The notes: generated by a model from the sequence alone, not told the origin. Numbered from the stretch's first letter, positions 24,769 through 33,311 are shown. The stretch is 64,000 nt of DNA from Actinomadura sp. HBU206391 (GCF_014323665.1 NZ_JABVEB010000014.1:1-64000); one strand, 5' to 3'. Made by a program: numbers and translations.

Positions 24769-24796
24769 TTCAGTGGGCGTTCAGGTTGCACTCAGG
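24769..24796. promoter_or_regulatory. 11-bp-phased direct repeats upstream of the response regulator
   Basis: TTCAG at 24769, TTCAG at 24780 and CTCAG at 24791 are spaced exactly 11 bp apart, one helical turn, as OmpR-family regulators require. The block GTTCAGG-n5-CTCAG recurs before the HtrA-like protease gene at 27278, which argues for autoregulation plus control of the protease. Confidence 0.65.
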
Positions 24797-24895
24797 TTCA
24801 TGCCGCATCCTGGAAAGCGGCGTACCGCCGGGCGCCACGGGATCGGGTCGGGGCGACCTCGGGAAAGACGGGAGAGTTCGTTGGCGGAGGGCACC

Positions 24896-25618
24896 ATGCT
24901 CGACGGTCGAGCGCCGGACGTCCGGGGTCCGGAGGCGCGGCTCCTGGTCGTCGAGGACGAGCCGAACATCCGTGAGCTCCTCGCGGCGAGCCTGCGTTTC
25001 GCCGGCTTCGAGGTCGTGACCGCCGACGACGGCGGTGAGGCGGTACAGGCGGCGCAGCGGCACCGGCCGGACCTGATCGTCCTCGACGTCATGCTGCCCG
25101 ACATGGACGGCTTCGACGTCGTGCGGCGTCTGCGGTCCGGCGGCGCCCGCACCCCGGTGCTCTTCCTCACCGCGCGCGACTCGGTCGAGGACCGCATCCG
25201 CGGCCTCACCATCGGCGGGGACGACTACGTCACCAAGCCGTTCAGTCTCGAGGAGGTCATCGCCCGGATCCGCGCCGTGCTGCGCCGCGTGCACGACACC
25301 GCGGCCGAGCCCTCGGCGCGGATGGCCTTCGCCGACATCGAACTCGACGAGGACAGCCACGAGGTCTGGCGAGCCGGCCGACCGGTGCAGCTGTCGCCGA
25401 CCGAGTTCAAGCTGCTTCGCTACTTCATGGCGAACTCCGGTCGCGTGGTCTCCAAGGCCCAGATCCTCGACCACGTGTGGAACTACGACTTCCGGGGCGA
25501 CGCCGGCATCGTGGAGTCCTATGTGTCCGCCCTGCGCCGCAAGGTGGACAACGCCGAGCCCAGGCTCATTCATACGCTGCGCGGCGTGGGATACGTGCTG
25601 CGTCTCCCGCCGTCATGA
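24896..25618 (+). CDS. OmpR/PhoB-type response regulator (MprA-like)
   Basis: 240 residues; the ATG at 24896 has GGAGG at 5-base spacing. The receiver domain carries VVEDEPN, the phospho-acceptor Asp in LIVLDVMLPDMDG, LTARD and YVTKPF. The C-terminal winged helix ends with ILDHVWNYDFRGDAGIVESY and RGVGYVLR. The order regulator-kinase-HtrA protease matches mprA-mprB-pepD of M. tuberculosis, an envelope-stress system. It probably binds the phased CTCAG-type repeats at its own promoter. Confidence 0.9.
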   Translation: MLDGRAPDVRGPEARLLVVEDEPNIRELLAASLRFAGFEVVTADDGGEAVQAAQRHRPDLIVLDVMLPDMDGFDVVRRLRSGGARTPVLFLTARDSVEDRIRGLTIGGDDYVTKPFSLEEVIARIRAVLRRVHDTAAEPSARMAFADIELDEDSHEVWRAGRPVQLSPTEFKLLRYFMANSGRVVSKAQILDHVWNYDFRGDAGIVESYVSALRRKVDNAEPRLIHTLRGVGYVLRLPPS

Positions 25619-27210
25619 AGCCGGCCGTCATGAAGCCCAACGTCGTGAACCCCGCCGCCATGAACCCCACCGGCATGAACCCCACCGGCATGAGTGCCGC
25701 AGTCCGGCATGGCCCGTGGGCCCGCATGCCGCTGCGGGTGAAGCTCATCGCCGCGCTGCTGCTCCTGCTCCTGCTCGCGCTCACCGCCATGGGCGTGGCC
25801 GGGGTGTCGGTCATGCGCGGCTATCTGGTGGACCGGGCGGACGGGCAGTTGCAGGCGGCCCAGCGCCAGGTCGTCGGGCAGATCGTGAACGGCGATGGAC
25901 CGCACACTGCGGACGGCACCCTCTTCCTGCGCGTCCCGAGCGGGTTCGTCGCCCAGATCAGGAACGCCCAGGGCGACATCACCTCGGGCACCGAGACACA
26001 GGACGGCCGGAGCGGGCCTCGGATCGACGCCGACGCCGGCTCGCGTGCGGGCGGTCCGTTCACCGTGCACGGCTGGCGGGCGCTCGTGACGCAGTTGCCC
26101 GACGGCGGCTCGCTGACCCTCGCGCTCAGCATGGACGAGATCGACCGTACGATCGGCCGGCTCATCAGCCTCGATCTCATCGTCAGCGCGGTCGTCGTGA
26201 TCGTGCTGGCGGGCGTCGGCATCTGGGTCGTACGGACGAGCATGCGCCCGCTCGTCGAGATCGAGCAGACCGCCGAGGCCATCGCCTCGGGGCACCTGGC
26301 CCGGCGCGTGCCCGAGCATCCGCCGGGCACCGAGGTGGGCCGGCTCGGCCGGGCGCTGAACAGCATGCTCGCCCAGATCGAGATGGCGTTCCGGTCCCGT
26401 GCCGAGTCGGAGGCGACCGCACGGCAGTCGGAGGAGCGGATGCGCCGTTTCGTCGCCGACGCCGGCCACGAGCTGCGCACGCCGCTCACGGCGATCCGCG
26501 GATTCGCCGAGCTCTACCGCCAGGGGGGCGCGCGCTCACCGGAGGAGCTGGACCGGCTGATCGGCCGCATCGAGGACACCGCGGCCCGCATGGGCCTGCT
26601 CGTCTCGGATCTGCTGCTGCTCGCCCGGCTCGATCAACAGCGTCCGCTGGAGCGGCGGCCCGTGGATCTGCTGGCCGTCGCCGCCGACGCCGTCGGCGAG
26701 GCCCGGGTACTCGATGCGGACCGCGCCGTCGAGCTGGCCGTACGAGGGGGAGCGGCCTACCAGGTCCTTGGTGACGAGCCACGGCTGCGTCAGGTGCTCG
26801 GGAACCTGCTGGCCAACGCGCTCACCCACACACCGGCCGGCACGCCCGTCGAGGTACGGCTCAGGACCGCAGATCCGGGGGAGGAGCGCCGCCTGTGGGC
26901 CCGGTACCCCGGTGCCTGGGGAGCGGCCGGCCCCGGCGGCGCGCCGCCGTTCACCCCCACGGACGGCCGGGCTCGGGCGGTCGTCTGCGAGGTCGCCGAC
27001 AAGGGGCCGGGACTGACCCGTGAACAGGCAGAGCGGGTCTTCGAACGGTTCTACCGGGCCGACCAGGCGCGCGGCGGAGATGGCGGCACCGGGCTCGGTC
27101 TGGCCATCGTGGCCGCGCTGGTGGCGGCGCACAGCGGCCTCATCGAGCTCGACACCGAACCCGGTCAGGGAGCGACCTTCCGCGTTCTTCTTCCGCTCGC
27201 CCTGGACTGA
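25615..27210 (+). CDS. Sensor histidine kinase (MprB-like)
   Basis: 531 residues; the ATG overlaps the regulator stop (ATGA). The first 30 residues are a five-residue repeat (MKPAV MKPNV VNPAA MNPTG ...) giving several possible in-frame starts, so the true start is uncertain. Two membrane helices (LIAALLLLLLLALTAMGVAG and LIVSAVVVIVLAGVGIWVV) flank a ~125-residue extracytoplasmic sensor. HAMP, then HisKA with FVADAGHELRTPLTAIRGF, and an ATPase domain (NLLANALTHT, DKGPGLT, GGTGLGLAIV) follow. Expected to phosphorylate the upstream regulator. Confidence 0.9.
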   Translation: MKPAVMKPNVVNPAAMNPTGMNPTGMSAAVRHGPWARMPLRVKLIAALLLLLLLALTAMGVAGVSVMRGYLVDRADGQLQAAQRQVVGQIVNGDGPHTADGTLFLRVPSGFVAQIRNAQGDITSGTETQDGRSGPRIDADAGSRAGGPFTVHGWRALVTQLPDGGSLTLALSMDEIDRTIGRLISLDLIVSAVVVIVLAGVGIWVVRTSMRPLVEIEQTAEAIASGHLARRVPEHPPGTEVGRLGRALNSMLAQIEMAFRSRAESEATARQSEERMRRFVADAGHELRTPLTAIRGFAELYRQGGARSPEELDRLIGRIEDTAARMGLLVSDLLLLARLDQQRPLERRPVDLLAVAADAVGEARVLDADRAVELAVRGGAAYQVLGDEPRLRQVLGNLLANALTHTPAGTPVEVRLRTADPGEERRLWARYPGAWGAAGPGGAPPFTPTDGRARAVVCEVADKGPGLTREQAERVFERFYRADQARGGDGGTGLGLAIVAALVAAHSGLIELDTEPGQGATFRVLLPLALD

Positions 27211-27278
27211 CCTCGCGAGGGGCCGCAACGACGCCCTTTCGCCGCCGAGCCAGGCGAGGCGATGCGACGGGGACGACG

Positions 27279-27305
27279 TTCAGGAAACTCTCAGCAAGGC
27301 TCCAG
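27279..27305. promoter_or_regulatory. phased direct repeats upstream of the HtrA-like protease
   Basis: TTCAG (27279), CTCAG (27290) and TCCAG (27301) are again spaced 11 bp apart. The first two form GTTCAGG-n5-CTCAG exactly as upstream of the response regulator. They lie 58-84 bp before the protease start, between it and the kinase gene. Confidence 0.6.
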
Positions 27306-27362
27306 AGGCGCTGCAGGTCCGTGATCGACGCTGGTCTCAAGCGACGACGAAAGGGACCGAAA

Positions 27363-28607
27363 ATGAACGCGAAGGACGAGCCCGGAACCGTACCGGAACC
27401 ACGGCCGGCGGCGGAATCACCCGCAGTACCGGAATCACCCGCCGCGGCCGAAGAGCCGGCGGCATCGGAAGCACTGGCGGCATCGCAAGAGCCGGCGGCA
27501 TCGGAAGCACCGGTCGCATCTGGAGCGGCGCCCGCGGCCGGATCGACCCCCGCCTACGGCCCCCCGCCCACCTACGGAACTCCGCCCGTCTATGGGCCTC
27601 CGCCCGCCTACGGGCCTCCACCCGGATACGGGCCTCCACCCGGATACCGGCCGCCGCCCGGCCACGGGCCGGCACCGGCCGCTGCGCACCCGTTCGGACC
27701 GGCCTTCGCAGCCGAACCCGGCGCCGCACCGGCGTCATCAGAATCCGTCCGCCCGTGGAGTCAATGGACGCGGCGCAGCAGAACGCTCGCGGTTAGCGCG
27801 GTCGTGGCCCTCGCGCTCGGCGCGGGTGCCGCGGGAGCGGCGGGCGCGGTCGTGCTGACCGGGCCGGAGTCGGTGCTCGCCAGCCCCACCGTGGTGAACG
27901 GTGCGTCCAGCGCGTCCGGCGGGTCCGTGTCCAAGATCGCTGCCGCGGTGCAGCCGAGCGTCGTCTCCATCGCAGCGCGGTCGGCAGAGGGCGAGGCCAG
28001 CGGATCAGGGGTCATCCTGCGATCCGATGGTGTGATCCTCACGAATGCCCATGTGGTCGATGGCGCGAGCCAGGTGGTGGTGAAGTTCAGCGCAGGGAAG
28101 TCGGCCCCCGCGACGATTCTGGGTCAAGATCCCTCCACCGACATCGCGGTGATCAAAGCCGGCGGAGTGTCGGGGCTCAAGCCCGCCACCCTCGGCGACA
28201 GCGGCGCCCTGGTGGTCGGCGACTCGGTGCTGGCGATGGGCAGCCCACTCGGCCTGGACGGTTCGGTGACGGCCGGCATCGTGAGCGCGCTGAATCGTAC
28301 GATCAACGAGGGCAGTGACGAGGGGCAACAGCAGCCGGGGCTGCCGTTCGGTCCCGGCGGCGGCCGGGGGCAGCAGCAGGGCGCCACGATCACGAACGCC
28401 ATCCAGACGGACGCCGCCATCAACCCCGGCAACTCCGGGGGTGCCCTGGTGAACGGCTCCGGTCAGGTGATCGGGATCAACACCGCGATCGCGACCACCG
28501 GCAGTGGATCGGGCAACATCGGCGTGGGCTTCGCCATCCCGATCAACTCGGCCAAGAAGGCCGCCGACGCCATCATCGCCGACTCGGGCTCCGTCGGCTC
28601 CGCCTGA
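27363..28607 (+). CDS. HtrA/PepD-like membrane-anchored serine protease lacking a PDZ domain
   Basis: 414 residues from the ATG at 27363 with AAAGGGA upstream. The N-terminus is a Pro/Ala/Glu-rich segment, then Tyr-Gly-Pro repeats (YGPPPAYGPPPGYG). One membrane helix follows (LAVSAVVALALGAGAAGAAG). The trypsin-like domain has the triad in ILTNAHVVDG, DIAVIK and NPGNSGGALVN. It stops at AIPINSAKKAADAII plus 10 residues, just where a PDZ domain would begin. It should degrade or refold exported proteins under envelope stress. The upstream two-component pair probably controls it. Confidence 0.88.
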   Translation: MNAKDEPGTVPEPRPAAESPAVPESPAAAEEPAASEALAASQEPAASEAPVASGAAPAAGSTPAYGPPPTYGTPPVYGPPPAYGPPPGYGPPPGYRPPPGHGPAPAAAHPFGPAFAAEPGAAPASSESVRPWSQWTRRSRTLAVSAVVALALGAGAAGAAGAVVLTGPESVLASPTVVNGASSASGGSVSKIAAAVQPSVVSIAARSAEGEASGSGVILRSDGVILTNAHVVDGASQVVVKFSAGKSAPATILGQDPSTDIAVIKAGGVSGLKPATLGDSGALVVGDSVLAMGSPLGLDGSVTAGIVSALNRTINEGSDEGQQQPGLPFGPGGGRGQQQGATITNAIQTDAAINPGNSGGALVNGSGQVIGINTAIATTGSGSGNIGVGFAIPINSAKKAADAIIADSGSVGSA

Positions 28608-28642
28608 TCCACCCACCGTCCGTCCTGGGGCTATTCCTGAGC

Positions 28643-29479
28643 TCAGTCGGGCGGGGATATCGGCGTAGCGAGCTTCATGCGGCGGGGCGGATGGGCCTTC
28701 GCCAGCATGCGGCGCGTCTTGCGGAGGTAGAGCGAGCGCGGCAGCGTGCGTACCGAGAGCGGCAGGCGCGGGTAGACGAATGACAGGATGCCCATGAGCA
28801 ACCGGAACCGCGCCTGCCGGGAGGCGTTCCACGTCCAGCCGTACTGCTCGCGGATCGGCTCGGGCATCAGCCCGGCGGTGATGAGCCGGATCGCCATGAG
28901 GCCCGGCTCGAACACCTTGGGCAGATCGGGGTGGAGGACCTGGTCGGCGATCGCCCTGGAGGCGTCGCTGATCCGCAGTGTGTTGAGCATGTCGGCGTAG
29001 TACTCGCGAAAGTCGGGGTAATCCGCCGGCAGCGCCTCCTCCGGACAGCCGAGGATGGTCGCGAAGATCTTGCTTTGCTGGTAGTGGACCTCGAGTTCGG
29101 CGGCGGTGAAACGGTGCCGGAAGATGAGCTCGTAGGCCTGCGCGCTCACCGCGAAGAGCGTCGCGGCGACCCAGACCTGCAACTCGGGATCACTGGCTCG
29201 GTAATCCGGGCCGGTCACCTTGTCGTGGAGCCGGCGGACGATGGCGCTGACCTGTTCGGCCTCGTCGCGGGTGCCGCACGCCACCGTGTAGACCCAGCCC
29301 ATCGTGTGCTGGAGCCGGCGCAACGGATCCTGTGCCGTGTAGCTGTGGTCGTACACGCCCTGAGCGACTCCGGGATGCGCGGTCTGCAGCAGCGAGGCGG
29401 CGCCGCCGGTGGCGATGAGGATGCCCTCGCGGGCGATCACATGGACCGGGTCGTTCTCATGAAAGATCCCGTTGCTCAT
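28643..29479 (-). CDS. MpaB-type oxygenase (DUF2236)
   Basis: A 278-residue protein of the DUF2236/latex-clearing-protein and MpaB family, thought to be haem-dependent oxygenases. Recognisable parts are the N-terminal REGILIATGGAASLLQTAHPGVAQGV, in which the His lies in the conserved HPxVA motif, and DPLRRLQHTMGWVYTVACGT. The central YELIFRHRFTAAELEVHYQQ is also typical. The ATG is at 29479. It is a single gene, converging on the protease gene; the substrate is unknown. Confidence 0.82.
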   Translation of the reverse strand: MSNGIFHENDPVHVIAREGILIATGGAASLLQTAHPGVAQGVYDHSYTAQDPLRRLQHTMGWVYTVACGTRDEAEQVSAIVRRLHDKVTGPDYRASDPELQVWVAATLFAVSAQAYELIFRHRFTAAELEVHYQQSKIFATILGCPEEALPADYPDFREYYADMLNTLRISDASRAIADQVLHPDLPKVFEPGLMAIRLITAGLMPEPIREQYGWTWNASRQARFRLLMGILSFVYPRLPLSVRTLPRSLYLRKTRRMLAKAHPPRRMKLATPISPPD

Positions 29480-29490
29480 GCGAGGTATTG

Positions 29491-29512
29491 TAAGTAAGCA
29501 CTTGCTTGTTTA
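29491..29512. promoter_or_regulatory. imperfect palindrome, possible TetR-type operator
   Basis: TAAGTAAGC and GCTTGTTTA (7 of 9 pairs match) flank ACTT, immediately upstream of the MpaB-like gene's ATG. The AT-rich symmetric form suits a TetR-family repressor, but none is adjacent. Confidence 0.45.
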
Positions 29513-29670
29513 CCAGTATAAGAACCGCGCCAGCTTTGTGGCGATTTCTGGTGATACTTCCAGCCCGCCTCGCAGCCCACTGCGCATTGCCGATGCGACG
29601 GCCTCGCAGCTGCCTGGAGCATGCTGTTGTCGAGGTGCTGCAGCGCGGATTCTGTTCCATTCTGGGCTGT

Positions 29671-30783
29671 ATGGACGGTGAGCACCTGCATCCGGACAGC
29701 CACGATCACGGCCATCGGCCCGATCGCGATCATCACGATGATCACGGTCATGGCGACGGTCACGGGCATAGCCACGAACACGCTCATCGGCACGCCCGCG
29801 ACGCGGGGACGGCATGGCAGCGGGTACGCCACGGCCTGCGGCCGCACTCGCACGACCCGGCGGACAAAGTGGACGCGGCGTTGGCCGCCGACGCGGACGG
29901 GATGCGTGCGCTGTGGATCTCGCTGGCCGGGCTCGGGGCCACCACGGTCGTCCAGGCCGCCGTGGTGGTGCTCTCCGGATCGGTGGCGCTGCTGGGCGAC
30001 ACCCTGCACAACGCCGCGGACGCTCTCACCTCCGTACCGCTGGCCATCGCGTTCGTGCTGGGCCGCCGCCCACCGAACCGCCGCTACACCTACGGGTACG
30101 GACGGGCGGAGGATCTGGCCGGCGTGGCCATCGTGCTGGCGATCGCGCTGTCCTGCGTCGCGGCCGCCTACTCGGCGATCCACCGGTTGCTGCACCCGCA
30201 GGAGGTGTCCCACCTGGCCGCGGTCGCGGCGGCGGCACTGATCGGTTTCGTCGGCAACGAACTGGTCGCCGCCTACCGCATCCGGGTGGGGCGCAGGATC
30301 GGCTCCGCCGCGCTCGTGGCGGACGGCCTGCACGCCCGCGCCGACGGCTTCACGTCGCTGGCCGTGCTGGCCGGTGCGGGCGGGGTGGCGCTCGGTCTGC
30401 CCTGGGCCGACCCGGTCGTGGGCCTGCTCATCACCGTCGTCATCGTCATGGTGCTGCGCCAGGCGGCCCGCGAGGTCTACCGCCGGCTGATGGACGCGGT
30501 CGATCCGGCCCTGGTCGATCGGGCCGAGCAGGTGCTGCGCGGCATCGAAGGTGTGCTGGGGGTGGGGGAGGTGCGCATCCGGTGGATCGGCCACCGGCTC
30601 CGCATGGAGTGCGAGATCGTCGTCCGGCCCGACTCGACCGTCGTGGCGGCGCACCGCGTCGCGGTCGAGGCCGAGCACGCGCTCATCCATGCCGTCCCTC
30701 GCCTGTCGGCGGCCCTCGTGCACGCCGACCCCCAGACCCACCACGGTGTCGACCACCACGCCGAGCTGGCCCACCATCGGTAG
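29671..30783 (+). CDS. Cation diffusion facilitator (zinc/metal efflux) transporter
   Basis: A 370-residue CDF exporter. The ATG at 29671 starts an unusually His/Asp-rich cytoplasmic N-terminus (HDHGHRPDRDHHDDHGHGDG), likely a metal-binding tail. Six membrane helices follow, with the site-A motifs LGDTLHNAADAL (HxxxD class) and VADGLHARADGF. The family C-terminal cytoplasmic domain (DAVDPALVDRAEQVLRGIEG) ends with another His-rich stretch (HHGVDHHAELAHHR). Zn2+ export in exchange for protons is most likely. It is monocistronic. Confidence 0.9.
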   Translation: MDGEHLHPDSHDHGHRPDRDHHDDHGHGDGHGHSHEHAHRHARDAGTAWQRVRHGLRPHSHDPADKVDAALAADADGMRALWISLAGLGATTVVQAAVVVLSGSVALLGDTLHNAADALTSVPLAIAFVLGRRPPNRRYTYGYGRAEDLAGVAIVLAIALSCVAAAYSAIHRLLHPQEVSHLAAVAAAALIGFVGNELVAAYRIRVGRRIGSAALVADGLHARADGFTSLAVLAGAGGVALGLPWADPVVGLLITVVIVMVLRQAAREVYRRLMDAVDPALVDRAEQVLRGIEGVLGVGEVRIRWIGHRLRMECEIVVRPDSTVVAAHRVAVEAEHALIHAVPRLSAALVHADPQTHHGVDHHAELAHHR

Positions 30784-30894
30784 CGCCCGCGCGCCGGACC
30801 GCCCGCACGGACCGCCCGCACGGACCGGCCACACGGGCAGGCGCCGGGCGGAAATCCGGGAGACATGATCGATAACTGCGGCGATAATGGAGGA

Positions 30895-31323
30895 ATGCCC
30901 GGCCCGATTCATCTGCGCGGCTCGGCCGTCATCCCGGCGACCGAGTTCAACTGGCGTTTCTCCAGGTCGTCCGGGCCCGGCGGCCAGCACGTCAACACGA
31001 GCTCCACGGCCGCGGAGCTCTCCTTCGACCTCGCCGGGTCACCGTCGATACCGGAACCGCTCAAGCAGCGCGCCCTGGACCGGTTGGCCGGCCGGCTCGT
31101 CGACGGTGTCATCACCATTCGAGCCGAGGAACACCGGTCACAGTTGCGCAATCGTGAGGCGGCGCGAATGCGCCTCGCCGCGCTGCTCACCGAGGCGACG
31201 GCGCCACCGCCGAAGCAGCGCCGTCCCACCAAGCCGAGCCGTGGGATGCGCGAGCGACGGCTGGAGAACAAGCGGCATCGCTCCGAGATCAAGCGCTCGC
31301 GGTCCCGCCGGCACGACTACTGA
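30895..31323 (+). CDS. arfB: Alternative ribosome-rescue factor ArfB
   Basis: A 142-residue peptidyl-tRNA hydrolase related to class I release factors. It frees ribosomes stalled on non-stop messages. The catalytic GGQ is in SRSSGPGGQHVNTSSTAAEL. The basic C-terminal tail that enters the empty mRNA channel is present (KPSRGMRERRLENKRHRSEI). An in-frame ATG at 30865 would add 10 residues and has GGGAG nearby; the downstream start matches family length better. Its 3' end overlaps the convergent deformylase gene by 7 bp. Confidence 0.88.
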   Translation: MPGPIHLRGSAVIPATEFNWRFSRSSGPGGQHVNTSSTAAELSFDLAGSPSIPEPLKQRALDRLAGRLVDGVITIRAEEHRSQLRNREAARMRLAALLTEATAPPPKQRRPTKPSRGMRERRLENKRHRSEIKRSRSRRHDY

Positions 31324-31859
31324 CCGACCTGACTCCAGTCCGCCGAACGAATGGTGCGCAGAGCCTCGCGCCGGGTGTCGCCGGTCAGGAAATCGATGTA
31401 GACCTTGCCGCCCAGGTGGTAGGTCTCGTGCAACAGGCACCGGGCGAAGTAGCCGGTGCCCTCGACGCGGATCGGCTCGCCGTTGGCGTCGACGCCCTCG
31501 ACGACCGCGTGGTCGGCGCGCGGCGTCGGAAAGTGCAGCCCCGGGACGGACAGGCAGCCCTCATCGGCGAGGAGCGTCTCGCCGCCCTCGGCCACCAGCA
31601 CCGGGTTGACCACGTGCCCGACATGGCGGCGTCCCTTGTCGTCCTCGCAGTCGTACACGAAGACCCGCAGAGAGACACCGATCTGGTTCGCCGCCAGCCC
31701 CACGCCCTCAGCGGCGTGCATCGAGACGAACATGTCGTCGATCAGACGTCCCAGGTCGGCGTCGAACGACCGTACGGTGTCGCATTCGGTTCGCAGCACC
31801 GGGTCGCCCAGCAGCCGGATCGGCCGTACGGTCCCGCGTCCCTTCCCTGGCGTCCTCAT
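31317..31859 (-). CDS. def: Peptide deformylase
   Basis: A 180-residue metalloenzyme that removes the formyl group from nascent proteins. Motifs are GVGLAANQIG (motif I), EGCLSVPG with the metal Cys (motif II) and HETYHLGG (motif III, HExxH). The usual Asp of HExDH is Tyr here, so this is a divergent form, probably a secondary copy. The start chosen (ATG 31859) avoids the long repeat-rich extension upstream. Near ArfB, both belong to translation. Confidence 0.88.
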   Translation of the reverse strand: MRTPGKGRGTVRPIRLLGDPVLRTECDTVRSFDADLGRLIDDMFVSMHAAEGVGLAANQIGVSLRVFVYDCEDDKGRRHVGHVVNPVLVAEGGETLLADEGCLSVPGLHFPTPRADHAVVEGVDANGEPIRVEGTGYFARCLLHETYHLGGKVYIDFLTGDTRREALRTIRSADWSQVGQ

Positions 31860-31890
31860 GCGCCGAACACTAAAGGCTGGGCATGCCCAA

Positions 31891-31992
31891 TGCGGAATCA
31901 GGCGGTCGCGAACGGTACGGCGCGTACGGAATCGGGCCGCCGCGAAGGGCCTGGCCCGTGCGGAGTCAGGGCGCCGGGAACGGCACGGCGCC
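31891..31992. repeat. three 34-bp degenerate tandem repeats
   Basis: Units begin at 31891, 31925 and 31959 with TGCGGAATCAGGCGGTCGCG, TACGGAATCGGGCCGCCGCG and TGCGGAGTCAGGGCGCCGGG; the period is exactly 34 bp. They fill the spacer between the deformylase gene and the DivIVA gene's terminator and are not part of a supported gene. Confidence 0.7.
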
Positions 31993-32025
31993 CCTTGCCG
32001 AGCGGACTCGGCAAGGGGCGCCGTG
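31984..32025. terminator. strong hairpin terminator of the DivIVA gene
   Basis: A 19-bp perfect stem (from 31984; core CGGCGCCCCTTGCCGAG) closes a CGGA tetraloop. It lies 24 bp past the stop of the reverse-strand coiled-coil gene. Confidence 0.85.
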
Positions 32026-32048
32026 GACATGCGTGCGGCAAGGGCTGA

Positions 32049-33311
32049 TCAGCCGGCGTCGTCGTCGGACGGCTTGGGCGCGGGCGGTGCCTGTGGCGGC
32101 ACCTGTCCGGCCTGGGGCGTCTTCGGCTCCGCGGACGGCGTGGACGGTGAGTGCTGGCCGATGGAGTCCGACGACCCAGGAGGCACCGAGCCACCCGACG
32201 GGCCGGACGGCGGCGAGGCGGAGTGCCGGGGCCCGCCGGACGAGCCGGGCAGGCCGGACGGCACCGGAGCGCCGGGCGCACCCGACGGCGACGATCCGCC
32301 AGGCGACGCCGGTGCACCGGGCGATGCCGATCCGCCAGGCGATGCCGGTGAGCCGGCCGACGCCGGTGAGGTGGCCGGCGCGGGCGGCGCCGGGGGCTTG
32401 GCCGGTGCCGGAGGCGCGGGCGGCGCCGGCGGCTTGGCCTGGGGCGGTACCGGCGGTGCGCTGTGCCGTGGCCCGGCGGGCTGCGCGGGCTCGGCGCCGG
32501 ACGCCGATGACGACCCGGGAGCCTTGTGCACGGGCGCCGGCGGAGCGGTGTGCTTGGGCGCCGGAGCGGCGCCGTGCTTGCCGGCCGGAGCGCCCCCCTG
32601 CTTGCGCGGGGCCTGACGGACCGCGTCGTCGACCATCTTCTCGAGCGGCCCGGCCGCGTCCTCGGCCTTCAGCAGGGTGTTGAGCGTCGTGCTGATCTCG
32701 GTGAGCCGCTGCAGCGCCTGCGAGTGGTTCCTGGTCAGCTGGGTGAGCCGCTGGGTGGCGCCCTCGTTGATCACACTGGAACGGCGCTCCGCCGCCGTGA
32801 GCGTGCGCTCGGCCTCGAGCCGGGCGCTCGTCACGGTGTGGTCGGCCTCCTGCTTGGCCTGGGAGAGAACGTTGTCGGACTCCTTCTTGGCGGCGCTCAG
32901 GATCTGGTTGGCCTTGTCCTGGGCGGCGGACATGTCCTTCTCGGCGTGCCCGCGGGCATCGTCGATGATCCGCTTGGACGCGGCCTCCGCCTCCTTGCGG
33001 ATCTGAGTGCCCTTGTCCTCGGCCTCGGCCAGTTTGTCCCTGGCCTCGTCTTCGGCGAGGTTGATGATCTGCCGGAGGCGATCGCTCAGGTCGTCACCGG
33101 TCGGCTTGCGCGCCTCGCGGACCTCGGCCATCTCGCGGCGGGTCCGTTCGACGTCGTCCAGCGCCCGGGCGAGCCGGGTCTCGAGGTCGCGGATCTGGTT
33201 CTGGCTGCGGGCGATGAACTCTTCGACCTGACGGCGGTTGTAGCCGCGCATCACGATCTCGAACGACTCGTCACGGAGCAGGTTCGGAAGGATCTCTGTT
33301 TCGTTGCTCAT
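32049..33311 (-). CDS. DivIVA-family coiled-coil protein with long Pro-rich tail
   Basis: 420 residues from the ATG at 33311. Residues ~12-50 contain the DivIVA membrane-curvature domain (SFEIVMRGYNRRQVEEFIA). A long coiled coil to ~230 follows, rich in Ala/Glu/Lys heptads with an ISNLAEDEARDKLAEAED-like pattern. A ~190-residue Pro/Ala/Ser/Gly tail ends it. It resembles actinobacterial cytoskeletal proteins of the 'cellulose-binding'/FilP type, which organise polar growth. The tail is low complexity. Monocistronic, ended by the hairpin at 31984. Confidence 0.85.
   Translation of the reverse strand: MSNETEILPNLLRDESFEIVMRGYNRRQVEEFIARSQNQIRDLETRLARALDDVERTRREMAEVREARKPTGDDLSDRLRQIINLAEDEARDKLAEAEDKGTQIRKEAEAASKRIIDDARGHAEKDMSAAQDKANQILSAAKKESDNVLSQAKQEADHTVTSARLEAERTLTAAERRSSVINEGATQRLTQLTRNHSQALQRLTEISTTLNTLLKAEDAAGPLEKMVDDAVRQAPRKQGGAPAGKHGAAPAPKHTAPPAPVHKAPGSSSASGAEPAQPAGPRHSAPPVPPQAKPPAPPAPPAPAKPPAPPAPATSPASAGSPASPGGSASPGAPASPGGSSPSGAPGAPVPSGLPGSSGGPRHSASPPSGPSGGSVPPGSSDSIGQHSPSTPSAEPKTPQAGQVPPQAPPAPKPSDDDAG

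Noticed and set aside
31860-32048. Riboswitch or small RNA in the repeat spacer
   Set aside because: Only degenerate tandem repeats and a plain terminator hairpin are visible; no known riboswitch core was recognised.
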